Assembly (NCBI GenBank): GCA_964602515.1
Contig: CAZRRJ010000004.1
Location: 273,949-337,948 of the forward strand
Length of the DNA: 64,000 bases
Direction of reading: 5' to 3'
From: Carboxylicivirga sp964602515
Lineage (GTDB): Bacteria; Bacteroidota; Bacteroidia; Bacteroidales; Marinilabiliaceae
Both the position numbers and the translations under genes were made by a program. The notes beneath the pieces were generated by a model that saw only the letters and a program-made list of their open reading frames with translations, made no database searches and had not been told where the DNA came from. Every line of letters starts with the position of its first letter. Position 1 is the first letter of the stretch. Below, piece after piece: positions 54,997 to 62,991 of this stretch.

Positions 54997-55455
54997 TTAC
55001 TTAACTTTCGGTAGTCCCTTTGGTTTTAACCAGATTGCAATTAATTTCTCATTATCCAACACAGCTATACAGTTTTTACAAAACTCAACTGCATTACCTT
55101 CATGTGCAGGATTACCAATGCATATCCAACCTGTTTTTTTGTTAACAAACACTTGCCAGTCCTTGTCTTTATTTAGTCTGTAAGAAAATCCTGGCTCTAA
55201 ATCTGTTAAAATCTTTAATGCTCCTCCTGCATACTTTGGTACTTCATAGTCCGCAGGTATCCACCCTTCATGAGAACACATTCCCATAACCTGAACTACA
55301 TTATTGCCTTCACTAACTGTTAAGTTTAAGTTATTGATTAAAATATCAAATTCAACCTCATTAGTTGCTGGCTCTATATCAAAGGAATATTCATCAGGAA
55401 GATAGGTCAACAACCTATCTTGGATTGCTATATTATTATCAATCGAAAATCTCAT
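54997..55455 (-). CDS. Candidate RHS immunity protein (duplicate copy)
   Basis: The 152-residue soluble protein is identical to that at 62533-62991. No signal peptide. It contains EGWIPADYEVPKYAGGALKI and WQVFVNKKTGWICIGNPAHE and ends AIWLKPKGLPKVK. Its ATG overlaps the RHS stop (TAATG), the standard immunity position. The name rests on that coupling; the fold is unknown. Confidence 0.65.
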   Translation of the reverse strand: MRFSIDNNIAIQDRLLTYLPDEYSFDIEPATNEVEFDILINNLNLTVSEGNNVVQVMGMCSHEGWIPADYEVPKYAGGALKILTDLEPGFSYRLNKDKDWQVFVNKKTGWICIGNPAHEGNAVEFCKNCIAVLDNEKLIAIWLKPKGLPKVK

Positions 55456-56230
55456 TATTTCACAAAATTGAAATGGTAAATAAGGTTTTTATTCGGGTCA
55501 ACAACTAATTCCCAAGTTCCCTGTGAGCCTCTAAAAGTTCCAGGCACTCTAAAATTCAATGCTCCTTTAGCTGTTGCATCAGGTATTCCCTTACCTGTAG
55601 CCATTATTTCTTTAATGGTCAACGGAGAGTTCATGTAAGGTCTTGCCAATTGTCCTTTATTAGCACCTTTAGTTACAATATCGTCAAAATGCTTAGCTGC
55701 TGTTTTAGTGTAAGTGAAACCTTTAGCACTTGACTTAGCTGCATCATCAACCAACCCAACACCTGCTTTTCTTAATCCATTTTTTACCAGTCCTGTAACA
55801 CCAAGAGATAATAAAAACTCTTCAGGATGTACATTGTCTACTTTGCCTGATGCTTGTGCCCACCATTTAGGTGACTTATAATAACCATCGCCTTCAGTAG
55901 CTGCAATCCTAACGTTTCCTTCTTCATTGTGTGTCTGATACACAGAAGTACCTAAATCCAGTTTTTGATCATCAGAGAACTCATAAGTGGTATGGATATA
56001 CTGCGTTTCGCTACCGCCTTTATCTCCAACTTTTTTAAGATCGACTGTTTTGCCGTCCTTCATGGTATGTTGCCATTCATCATCCAGCAAACCTGTAGGA
56101 TCAACTAACATTACAGGATTATTTTGACAATATTGGTAGGGTGAGAGACCTATTCGCTCTTCATTTAACGGATCTACCGATAACCAAAGTGAGGTTCTAG
56201 GATTTAGATACCTCGCCCCGTAATAATACA
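55455..56230 (-). pseudogene. RHS C-terminal fragment with toxin tip (orphan copy)
   Basis: The text from LYYYGARYLNPRTSLWLSVD through the DPTG boundary motif to the stop equals the RHS gene at the right edge. Upstream the repeat ends at 56230, and an in-frame TGA lies 18 bases further, so the fragment has no RHS start. The first usable Met is at the DPTG motif (56111). It is an orphan tip of a kind often seen downstream of full RHS genes. It could be reactivated by recombination with the core. Confidence 0.85.
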
Positions 56231-56250
56231 GCCTTACATCCTCTTTTCAC

Positions 56251-56315
56251 ACTATTTTCAGGCCTCTGCTCTCCTAAATCCTGACGTTTCAGGATGCCTG
56301 TTCTCCAAAAATAGT
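56251..56315. repeat. Compound hairpin at the edge of the unique segment
   Basis: Three nested perfect stems: ACTATTTT (56251-56258) with AAAATAGT (56308-56315), CAGGC (56259-56263) with GCCTG (56296-56300), and ATCCTGA with TCAGGAT (56278-56295) around a CGTT loop. A T-rich tract follows. It begins only 20 bases from the end of the direct repeat. It could be a terminator, a transposon-end hairpin or a recombinase substrate. Confidence 0.55.
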
Positions 56316-57118
56316 ATCTTTTTTCTTTTAATTGAGTGTTTTATGTAAAGTTTTTCCAGTTAAAACAGCTTTCAATTGAAAGAAAAAAAGCCCACAGGTT
56401 TTAAACACACCAACTCATTTTAACCGCTTAGGCAACTCTTAAAGCCTAGGTTAGAAGGCAAGGTTTTTTGATTAAAAATTGATGCCCTTTTGATAAGTTA
56501 TATTGCTATCTATTTTTAATTAAAAACCCAAAGGGCCTGACCTTGCGTGCGGTGGGGCGTGGGCTTTATCTTTGACTAAGCGGTTTAAAATGATGCACAA
56601 AAGCCCGATTGACCACCCCATTTTGGGGTGGTGGTCGGGGTTTTGGTGGATAGACCTTCAACAAGTACCGCCTTTGCGGTGGTTCTTGTTACCGCTTTTA
56701 AGGCAGCAAACAGTGCTTAAAAAAACAAGGTCTCCGTAGCTTGCGAAGGAAGGGGCAGCCAGTGCGGTTTTTTAATGGGCTGTTTGTCTGGGTCGGGGTG
56801 CGATGGCGTGCGGCTATTTCTACATAATACCTGTTATAACGGCAGCTTGGGTTTAGCAGGGCAGCCTTTTTGAGCGGCTGTACTTATAACTCGTATTATG
56901 TAACTTAGCTTGGGGCTTTATTTTTTGGCGGGTCTTTTTGTTGGTGCGTTGGGGCTGCTCTTTGCTTTTTGATATGGCTTTAGCAATAAAAAGCAATGTG
57001 TAGCAGGTGTGTTGACTCAAAAAGCATGACTAAAAATAAAGCAGAAGGGCTGGTGCGGGGAACAGCAGGCTAAAAACAGGGGCGCATTGGCTTTTTTGAC
57101 TGCTGTGGAGCGTGGGAG
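56316..57118. other. Highly structured non-coding region downstream of the recombinases
   Basis: About 800 bases without a plausible gene, markedly richer in G/C than the neighbours. Several stems are visible: GCAAGGT/ACCTTGC (56459/56540), ACCACCCC/GGGGTGGT (56612-56632), CCGCC/GGTGG near 56680, and the dif-like forked hairpin at 56821-56902. It lies just 3' of the second recombinase gene. It could be an origin, an attachment region or a large structured RNA. I cannot choose between them from sequence alone. Confidence 0.55.
56821..56902. other. Candidate recombination site: inverted pair of dif-like 18-mers
   Basis: ACATAATACCTGTTATAA at 56822-56839 (plus) and ACATAATACGAGTTATAA at 56884-56901 (minus) are the same 18-mer apart from two central bases. 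Each has arms ACATAA and TTATAA around six bases, like XerC/XerD dif sites (CATAA-6-TTATG). Inverted, they fold into one hairpin: a 10-bp outer stem, a 3x3 unpaired gap, a 6-bp stem, a second 3x3 gap, then CAGC/GCTG. Two tyrosine recombinase genes end nearby, at 57119. Function is inferred by analogy with folded CTXphi attP. Confidence 0.6.
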
Positions 57119-58078
57119 TTAGTTTATGGGATGACATTTCTCAACGCTACTTTGGAGTTCATCCAGGTTGTTAAGCTGGTATCTTTCTGTTGAGCTAACG
57201 TATTTATGTCCTGCTTTGTATTGCACTTCTCTTAGGTTATAATGCTTTAGCCAGTGGGTAATCACACTGGCTCGGATTTGTTTGGGATGCAGTATTTCAG
57301 AGTGGCTTTTTTGTATACTTCTAAACATGTGCAATAAAGTGCTTTTAAGGTAATGACTGCCACGACTGCTGATTAATAACTGCGTTTGGATTCTTTCTGT
57401 GTCGATTTCATCGGGCTTTCGGGCTGATTTAGTTTGCTTTAGTTCTTTGAGTATAGATGGTTTTATGTCGTTTATATAGTCGTATAATTCCAGTATCTGG
57501 AAGGGTTTTAGCTCTAATGTTCTGCTGTTGCGTTTACGGCTTCCGGGAACGTCTATTTTTCCTTCTTTCAGCTTTATATGGTACAATTCCAGCTGGTGCA
57601 GCTCTTCAGTGGTTACACCTTGGTAAATAAGCAATCCTAATATGACTTTGTTACGGGCATTTTTGGTTGTACCTGATGGATAACCCGCATAAAGTGCTTC
57701 CAGTATTTTATAGTCGATAATACGGGGTGGTATGGATTGGCGAACACCCCTGATATTCAGGTTAAGTACCGGGTTGATAAGGGTTTTATCTTTAAGCTGT
57801 AAAAAGGTGTAGTAATGACGGATACTACCAAGCATTCTATTAATGTGCTTTGTGCTTAATGGTTCTTGTTTACTGTGGTCTATAAAGTGAAGAAGGTCTT
57901 TGTAACGGGTGACCCAAACGGATAAGTTTTCATCCTGTAAGTAGCTTAAAAAGTAACCGGCATGGTTAGCATGTTGCCGTATAGTACCGGCTTTATAGCC
58001 TTGTGTTTCAAGGTAGGCTTTAAAAAACTGCAGTTGGGCTGTTATGTCTTTATTAAAAAGATACGCTTTCCTGTTCAT
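57119..58078 (-). CDS. Tyrosine recombinase-like protein 2, box I Arg apparently absent
   Basis: This 319-residue phage-integrase-fold protein has an N-terminal SAM-like core-binding domain (about 8-110: LQFFKAYLETQGYKAGTIRQ, HINRMLGSIRHYYTFLQ). The catalytic domain follows. Box II can be read as LHPKQIRASVITHWL, and the end has AGHKYVSSTERYQL with the His and nucleophile Tyr. Where box I normally has G-L-R-x-S-E, the text is GVTTEELHQL, so the first catalytic Arg seems replaced. It overlaps the upstream recombinase by 26 bases. It may act only as a partner of recombinase 1. Confidence 0.8.
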   Translation of the reverse strand: MNRKAYLFNKDITAQLQFFKAYLETQGYKAGTIRQHANHAGYFLSYLQDENLSVWVTRYKDLLHFIDHSKQEPLSTKHINRMLGSIRHYYTFLQLKDKTLINPVLNLNIRGVRQSIPPRIIDYKILEALYAGYPSGTTKNARNKVILGLLIYQGVTTEELHQLELYHIKLKEGKIDVPGSRKRNSRTLELKPFQILELYDYINDIKPSILKELKQTKSARKPDEIDTERIQTQLLISSRGSHYLKSTLLHMFRSIQKSHSEILHPKQIRASVITHWLKHYNLREVQYKAGHKYVSSTERYQLNNLDELQSSVEKCHPIN

Positions 58079-58946
58079 GGCTTAAATGGGTATAGATTTG
58101 AGTTGTTTCAAGGCTGCTGTGGCCTAAAAAATAACTGACCTGCTCCAGGCTTAAACCATTTTGTAAAAGGTGGGTAGCAATGGAGTGACGAAGACTGTGC
58201 AGGGTAATGCTTTTGTTTATATTGGCTTTCGATAGTAATTTATTAAGCCTTTCCTGCATCGTCAACCCACAAGGCCGTGCCGTTTGAAGCGTTACAAAAA
58301 AGGCTTTGCTTTCCTGTTTGGTTTCCGGTAGTATTTTACCCCTGGCATAATACAGGTAAGCTTCTAAATCTTGTTTTACGCTAGCGTTAAATGGCACATG
58401 GCGTTGTTTATAGTTTTTAGCACGACGTACCAGGATGCGTTTTTCTTTGAGCTGTATATCACTTGTATCTAATGCAATACCCTCACTCCTACGAAGACCT
58501 CATGCGTAATAAACTGCCAGTATAGCTCTGTCGCGTAAGCCTAATACATCATTAGTGCAGGCTCCGTAAAGGGCTTTTATTTCTTGTTGAGTAAGGATGG
58601 TTTTAGGGCTGTATTGGGCTGTGGGCACAACTATTTTAATTTCTAAAGTGAGGGCTTTGGTTTCTTCTAAAAAGCGGCTAAAACGTTTTAAGGCATTAAT
58701 ATGCGTGCGCAGGGTATTGACGGATAGTGCGCCAGTGCGGCGTTTGTTTTTTCGGGTTTGTAAATGGCTGTAATAGCTTTGGATATGTTCCGTTCGGATG
58801 CTTTCAATGTGCTGCATCTTGTTTGCTTCCAGATAAAAGAAAAAGGATTTAACACTGCTTAACGATGCATAAACTGTGCCTGATGCATAGCCTAAAGTAC
58901 TTAACCATTGTTTAAAATCATTCAGAAGAAAGATATTGATTTTCAT
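58053..58946 (-). pseudogene. Tyrosine recombinase 1 (XerC/D-like) with an in-frame TGA
   Basis: The 297-codon frame starts MKINIFLLNDFKQWLSTLGY with a complete core-binding domain. TGA at 58500-58502 interrupts AVYYA-GLRRSEG. Related enzymes usually have Cys (TGC/TGT) exactly there. The frame then continues with all catalytic residues: Arg in GLRRSEG, Lys region, HSLRHS, LGHSS and the Tyr in TQIYTH. So only one codon is abnormal. It is either a fresh nonsense mutation, a base error, or an unusual recoding of Cys. It is 131 bases downstream of the primase gene and overlaps recombinase 2. Confidence 0.85.
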
Positions 58947-59077
58947 AGGCTTTAAGATAAGAGACTATTAGACTTTAGATGATAGATGACTGGATGACAT
59001 TGTCTACGATGCTTTTTTCATACCCCTGCCTTGCATTTCAGTTATCTTATTATCCACTGCTTTATATCAATTGGTTT

Positions 59078-61828
59078 CTAGTGGTTTGAGTGGATAACAG
59101 GGGTAATTATCCGCTTATTATCTACATTACCCACTAAACCTTGTTTAATATCGTTTAGTGCTGCATCAAGGGCATTGGTCAGATGCTTACTCAGTTCTTT
59201 GTATTCTTTTGTGTTGATTATCTCGTATTCATAACCTGACTTGTGGCGGTTTCCTCCAACTATTTTTAAGTGATTATATCTTGATAGTTGAGACAGGTAA
59301 TACTTCAGGTTATTGGGATTCATTCGGAAGGCGTCCCGTATTTCATTTTTATAAAAGCTTTCCTTTTTGGTCTTACTTAACCAACTCTTTAAGCTTTCAA
59401 AGAATCGCCTGCATTCACCACTCAACTCATCAGCCTTGGCCAGCAATACTTCTTTGAGTAGTTTATTAGCCCATTTTATGTCTTCTAAGGTCGTTTCGAT
59501 ATACCTTTCATTTGTTACAGGATCTATCCTGACTTCTCGCTGGTATTGATGGTAAAAGGTAATGGTTTCTATAAAGACCAGGTAGTGGCTATTGGTTCTC
59601 AGGGGCTTAAAAACATGATCGGGGATAACCAGGTACTCGGCATAAGGGTTTCTTACCTTGATGGGTTTTAATACCCTTTGCATATCCTTAAAAAACTCTA
59701 TCAACTGCTTTTCTTCTTTGGTGGCTATTTTTCCGGCACTTAGTTTTCTTTGGTAGGTCATAATGTGCTCTTTATGTTGTTTGCTGCTATCTAAGTAAAT
59801 AAGTAAGGAACGGTTGGCGTTATCTTCGTAAAGCTTTTCTTTGGTGGTAGTGCCGGCCAAACAGATCGGCCCTTCTACTTTTAGGGTGATGGTTTTAAGG
59901 TTGCCTTTATTATCCTTGATCGGGATCGTTTTACTAATACGTTTTTTACTTTGAAGCTCACGTAGTGGATAGAGTACGTTTTCTGCTCCGTCCATATCTT
60001 CAATAAGCACCAGTTTGTTTTTGAGTTCTTTCTGACCAAAATAGTAAAAGGCATTCTCCGACAGGATGGTGATTTCAAGCTTATCGCTTTCGGGGATCAG
60101 CTCGCTTACTTTTTCCTGAAGGTAGGTCTTACCCGTGCCACTGGCACCAAGGCTGATGATATGTAAGGGCTGCTCTCTTAAGCGACTGGTAAAAACCAAA
60201 TACATTAATAAGCGGTTATTTTCTTCCCCTATCATACCGGTGCGGCCAATATCCGTGTTGGTGCGCTCAAGCAGGTTTTTAGCCCTTAGGTACTGTACTG
60301 CCTTTTTAATTCTTGCTTCGCTTAACTTTTGAGCCTGTGGCTGCTCTTCCTTTTGGCTCTCTATCCTGGATAAACGATACTGCTCTATTTGTTCGGTCAG
60401 TTCGGCGATGGCTCGCCTTAAGATATTAGTACCGGTTTCCAGTTGTTCGCTCGCTTTAGCTATAAACTTTTCTAAATAGTCGGAGTGATAAAGATCCAAA
60501 GTATGGCGGATAGTATAATGTGCTGATGCATTAATATGCCCATGTGCTAATGATGTGATTTTAAGTGTTAAGCGAAGCCTGTCGAGCTGCTGCAGATTAA
60601 TACCACCTAAGATGATGATTTGTAAGGTGTCGGTTTTAAAGGTGATAAATTGCTCGTTGCTAAAGTTAACTTTCGGGGTGGGCTGACTGACAGGTTCTGT
60701 TATGGCCGTATTCTTTTTATTTTCAATTGAGGTTTCATTTGAAAATAAAAGGGGTGTTCTTGTGTCTAATAAATGGGTGAAGATTTCTTCTTCATGGCCT
60801 TGCAACAGGCTGTTTATGTCTTCGCCTTCGGGGGTAGATACTTTGGATATATTGACCTGTGGCAATAGGTTGTGGAGCTCTTGACTGTATTTATCTACTG
60901 CTGCTTCGCCGGCTTTGTCGCCATCTAAAAAGAAGATGATTTCTTGCAGTTGTTCCAGGTTGTTTATTGTCCGTTTATGTTGGTCGTTTAAGCGGTTGGT
61001 ACCATAAATGGGCATAAAATCATATTGATCACGTAGTTTGTCTATTTGATACAAGCTCAAAAAATCAATGATGCTTTCGCAGATAATTAAACGCCTGGTA
61101 TCTTTCTTGGGGTAGTAAAATAGCCCTTTGCTGTTCTTTAAATAGTAGTGCTTATTCTTTGTATTATCTGCTGTAGACCGCCCATACATGCCTGTAATCA
61201 CACCGCTTTCGTTCTCCAATGGAAAGATGGCGCAATAAGATGCCCAGGGTGTATAAGAAAATTCAGTACGGCTGCCGTTACGGCTTTGAAGCAGTAAGCC
61301 GGATTTTTCGCAATGCTTCATATCCTGCTCGCTTATCCTGCCACGGTGGTGGAACTGGGCTGAGTTGTAGCCAATGGTAATTCCTAAGCTTTCTAGCTTG
61401 CTTACATTAAGGTTTCGGCTTTGAAGGTAAGCTCTTCCTTTATTGTCCTTACGACTGGTAAAACCGTTACGGAAGTAAGTAAAGGTTTTGGTGAGTATTT
61501 CGGTGTTAACTGGTTCTGGCTTGATTGGTGTGTGCTTGATGGAGTTTACTTCTACATGACCAAGCAAGCCTTTTGCCTTCCCTATGGCTGCGTGTTTTGT
61601 ACAGTTCTCTTTATGCATGATAAAATCGATTTGGTCGATGGCTTTGCCGTTTAGCTGGCAATTGGAGCTAAAACAAAATACGGTGTTGGTTTCGGGGTAA
61701 ACCTGCATGCTCGGGCTCTTGTCAGGGTGAAAAGGGCAGTTAATACGCTTATTGCGGTCGGGGTGTAATCCGTAATGGTTCAGGACTGCATGTATTGAAA
61801 GCTTCTCTTTAATTTCTGCTATTTCCAT
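59078..61828 (-). CDS. Primase-Toprim-AAA+ ATPase replication protein of a mobile element
   Basis: The 916-residue protein begins with a DnaG-like CHC2 zinc domain (C31, H34, C52, C57). A Toprim-like domain follows (Glu in LIICESIIDFLSL near 249; DGD in FFLDGDKAGEAAV near 302). A C-terminal P-loop ATPase has Walker A GASGTGKT near 566 and Walker B VLIEDMDGAE near 608, followed by an arginine-finger-like NANRSLLIYLD. A winged-helix-like tail ends it. Such primase-helicase fusions drive replication of plasmids, phages and integrative elements. It follows the SymE-like gene with a 10-base overlap and precedes both recombinases. Confidence 0.85.
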   Translation of the reverse strand: MEIAEIKEKLSIHAVLNHYGLHPDRNKRINCPFHPDKSPSMQVYPETNTVFCFSSNCQLNGKAIDQIDFIMHKENCTKHAAIGKAKGLLGHVEVNSIKHTPIKPEPVNTEILTKTFTYFRNGFTSRKDNKGRAYLQSRNLNVSKLESLGITIGYNSAQFHHRGRISEQDMKHCEKSGLLLQSRNGSRTEFSYTPWASYCAIFPLENESGVITGMYGRSTADNTKNKHYYLKNSKGLFYYPKKDTRRLIICESIIDFLSLYQIDKLRDQYDFMPIYGTNRLNDQHKRTINNLEQLQEIIFFLDGDKAGEAAVDKYSQELHNLLPQVNISKVSTPEGEDINSLLQGHEEEIFTHLLDTRTPLLFSNETSIENKKNTAITEPVSQPTPKVNFSNEQFITFKTDTLQIIILGGINLQQLDRLRLTLKITSLAHGHINASAHYTIRHTLDLYHSDYLEKFIAKASEQLETGTNILRRAIAELTEQIEQYRLSRIESQKEEQPQAQKLSEARIKKAVQYLRAKNLLERTNTDIGRTGMIGEENNRLLMYLVFTSRLREQPLHIISLGASGTGKTYLQEKVSELIPESDKLEITILSENAFYYFGQKELKNKLVLIEDMDGAENVLYPLRELQSKKRISKTIPIKDNKGNLKTITLKVEGPICLAGTTTKEKLYEDNANRSLLIYLDSSKQHKEHIMTYQRKLSAGKIATKEEKQLIEFFKDMQRVLKPIKVRNPYAEYLVIPDHVFKPLRTNSHYLVFIETITFYHQYQREVRIDPVTNERYIETTLEDIKWANKLLKEVLLAKADELSGECRRFFESLKSWLSKTKKESFYKNEIRDAFRMNPNNLKYYLSQLSRYNHLKIVGGNRHKSGYEYEIINTKEYKELSKHLTNALDAALNDIKQGLVGNVDNKRIITPVIHSNH

Positions 61829-62001
61829 TTCTCTATGATTTTTATGGTCAGCATTTCTTTCCCTGGCTCTATCTGCACCAAATCGCCGATGTTAAAACCC
61901 AAGTCCTGCAGCCATAAGCCCTCTAAGGTTAACACTGGTGCTTCGCTTACCCTTCTTTGTGACCTGCACAGCCGTATTTTTCGCTCTTTTTGTTTTGCCA
62001 T
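61819..62001 (-). CDS. SymE-like small protein
   Basis: The 60-residue basic protein has the SymE-type core: PVLTLEGLWLQDLGFNIGDL then VQIEPGKEMLTIKII (P.L.L.G.WL...GF..GD.V.I). SymE proteins have an AbrB-like fold and, in E. coli, belong to an SOS-linked type I toxin system. Here the gene leads the transcript into the primase (10-base overlap) and faces an XRE gene, so it may serve element maintenance or control. The function is inferred. Confidence 0.75.
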   Translation of the reverse strand: MAKQKERKIRLCRSQRRVSEAPVLTLEGLWLQDLGFNIGDLVQIEPGKEMLTIKIIEKWK

Positions 62002-62067
62002 TTGCAGAATAATTTATTATTCGTGTAATTTCTTCTGCAATATTAGTGGATATTATTCAATCAGCCA

Positions 62068-62123
62068 AGTAATATATTATTTTATTACGACGATTAATGA
62101 TTATATTTGCCGAATATATTACT
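62068..62123. promoter_or_regulatory. Inverted-repeat operator between symE-like and XRE genes (copy 2)
   Basis: AGTAATATATT at 62068-62078 and its exact complement at 62113-62123 flank the divergent promoter region of 148 bases. Further TATTAC-type half-sites lie between them. Binding by the XRE protein is inferred. Confidence 0.5.
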
Positions 62124-62149
62124 GCAAACAGCTTAAATACTGATTTTAT

Positions 62150-62494
62150 ATGAAGTTCGGAGAAAAAATTACAAAGCTGAAAAAGCTAAAAAAAATGTCT
62201 CAGGTAGAGCTGGCTGAGAGAACAGGTATCTCACGGGATGCTATTTCTAAATATGAACGTGGGGACGTAATGCCCTCAATTGAGTACGCTAAAAGGATTG
62301 CTGATGTATTGGGCGTTTCTCTTGATTATTTGGTAAGTGAAAGCGACAAGGAAGAAGTATTAGACAATGAAGCTGTTAAGCGTATCAAGGAAATTCAGTT
62401 ATTGCCTAATGACGATAAAGAAAAAATCTATTCCGTTATTGATGCTTTAATTCGTGATACTAAGGCAAAACAAGCCTTTGGCTTGGCTAAATAA
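62150..62494 (+). CDS. XRE-family transcriptional regulator
   Basis: The 114-residue protein has an N-terminal Cro/CI-type helix-turn-helix (QVELAERTGISRDAISKYER, residues about 17-36) and a C-terminal helix pair (NEAVKRIKEIQLLPNDDKEK). This is the layout of repressors guarding phages and integrative elements. It is the only plus-strand gene of the element and diverges from symE-primase-recombinases. Confidence 0.88.
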   Translation: MKFGEKITKLKKLKKMSQVELAERTGISRDAISKYERGDVMPSIEYAKRIADVLGVSLDYLVSESDKEEVLDNEAVKRIKEIQLLPNDDKEKIYSVIDALIRDTKAKQAFGLAK

Positions 62495-62497
62495 AAA

Positions 62498-62518
62498 AGC
62501 CCCGCATTTGCGAGGCTT
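62498..62518. terminator. Bidirectional terminator between XRE and immunity genes (copy 2)
   Basis: Same stem as in copy 1: AGCC-CGCA with TGCG-GGCT, A and T tracts on both sides, between convergent genes. Confidence 0.7.
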
Positions 62519-62532
62519 AGTATTATTCATAT

Positions 62533-62991
62533 TTACTTAACTTTCGGTAGTCCCTTTGGTTTTAACCAGATTGCAATTAATTTCTCATTATCCAACACAG
62601 CTATACAGTTTTTACAAAACTCAACTGCATTACCTTCATGTGCAGGATTACCAATGCATATCCAACCTGTTTTTTTGTTAACAAACACTTGCCAGTCCTT
62701 GTCTTTATTTAGTCTGTAAGAAAATCCTGGCTCTAAATCTGTTAAAATCTTTAATGCTCCTCCTGCATACTTTGGTACTTCATAGTCCGCAGGTATCCAC
62801 CCTTCATGAGAACACATTCCCATAACCTGAACTACATTATTGCCTTCACTAACTGTTAAGTTTAAGTTATTGATTAAAATATCAAATTCAACCTCATTAG
62901 TTGCTGGCTCTATATCAAAGGAATATTCATCAGGAAGATAGGTCAACAACCTATCTTGGATTGCTATATTATTATCAATCGAAAATCTCAT
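62533..62991 (-). CDS. Candidate immunity protein for the RHS toxin
   Basis: The 152-residue soluble protein has no signal or membrane helix, so a cytoplasmic partner is expected. Its ATG shares a base with the RHS stop codon (TAATG). It has two Cys-containing strands (TGWICIGNPAHEGNAVEFCK) and a hydrophobic C-terminal strand AVLDNEKLIAIWLK. No known immunity family is recognised. A second identical copy is retained next to the orphan tip. Confidence 0.68.
   Translation of the reverse strand: MRFSIDNNIAIQDRLLTYLPDEYSFDIEPATNEVEFDILINNLNLTVSEGNNVVQVMGMCSHEGWIPADYEVPKYAGGALKILTDLEPGFSYRLNKDKDWQVFVNKKTGWICIGNPAHEGNAVEFCKNCIAVLDNEKLIAIWLKPKGLPKVK

Larger units (their letters stand above)
53573..56230. 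repeat. 2,658-bp direct repeat, left copy
   Basis: This segment matches 61109-63766 base for base as far as I compared, including every gene product inside. It contains a primase N-terminus, symE-like gene, XRE gene, an immunity gene and an RHS C-terminal fragment. Both of its outer edges cut genes (primase at 53573, RHS at 56230). The right copy is in intact context at both edges, so the left copy is the derived one. Confidence 0.9.

Noticed and set aside
56821..56902. Classical integron attC site
   Set aside because: The stem-spacer-stem layout is similar, but the RYYYAAC/GTTRRRY boxes are not present as required and no IntI-type insertion is seen. A dif-like folded site fits better.
58460..58502. 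Selenocysteine insertion at the recombinase TGA
   Set aside because: No convincing SECIS hairpin with a G/U-rich apical loop follows the TGA, and no selenocysteine genes are in the window. A simple mutation is more likely.
53573..61108. Simple tandem duplication of a 7,536-bp unit
   Set aside because: A full second unit would continue past 63766 with the sequence at 56231, but it does not. The right copy runs on into the intact RHS gene instead.
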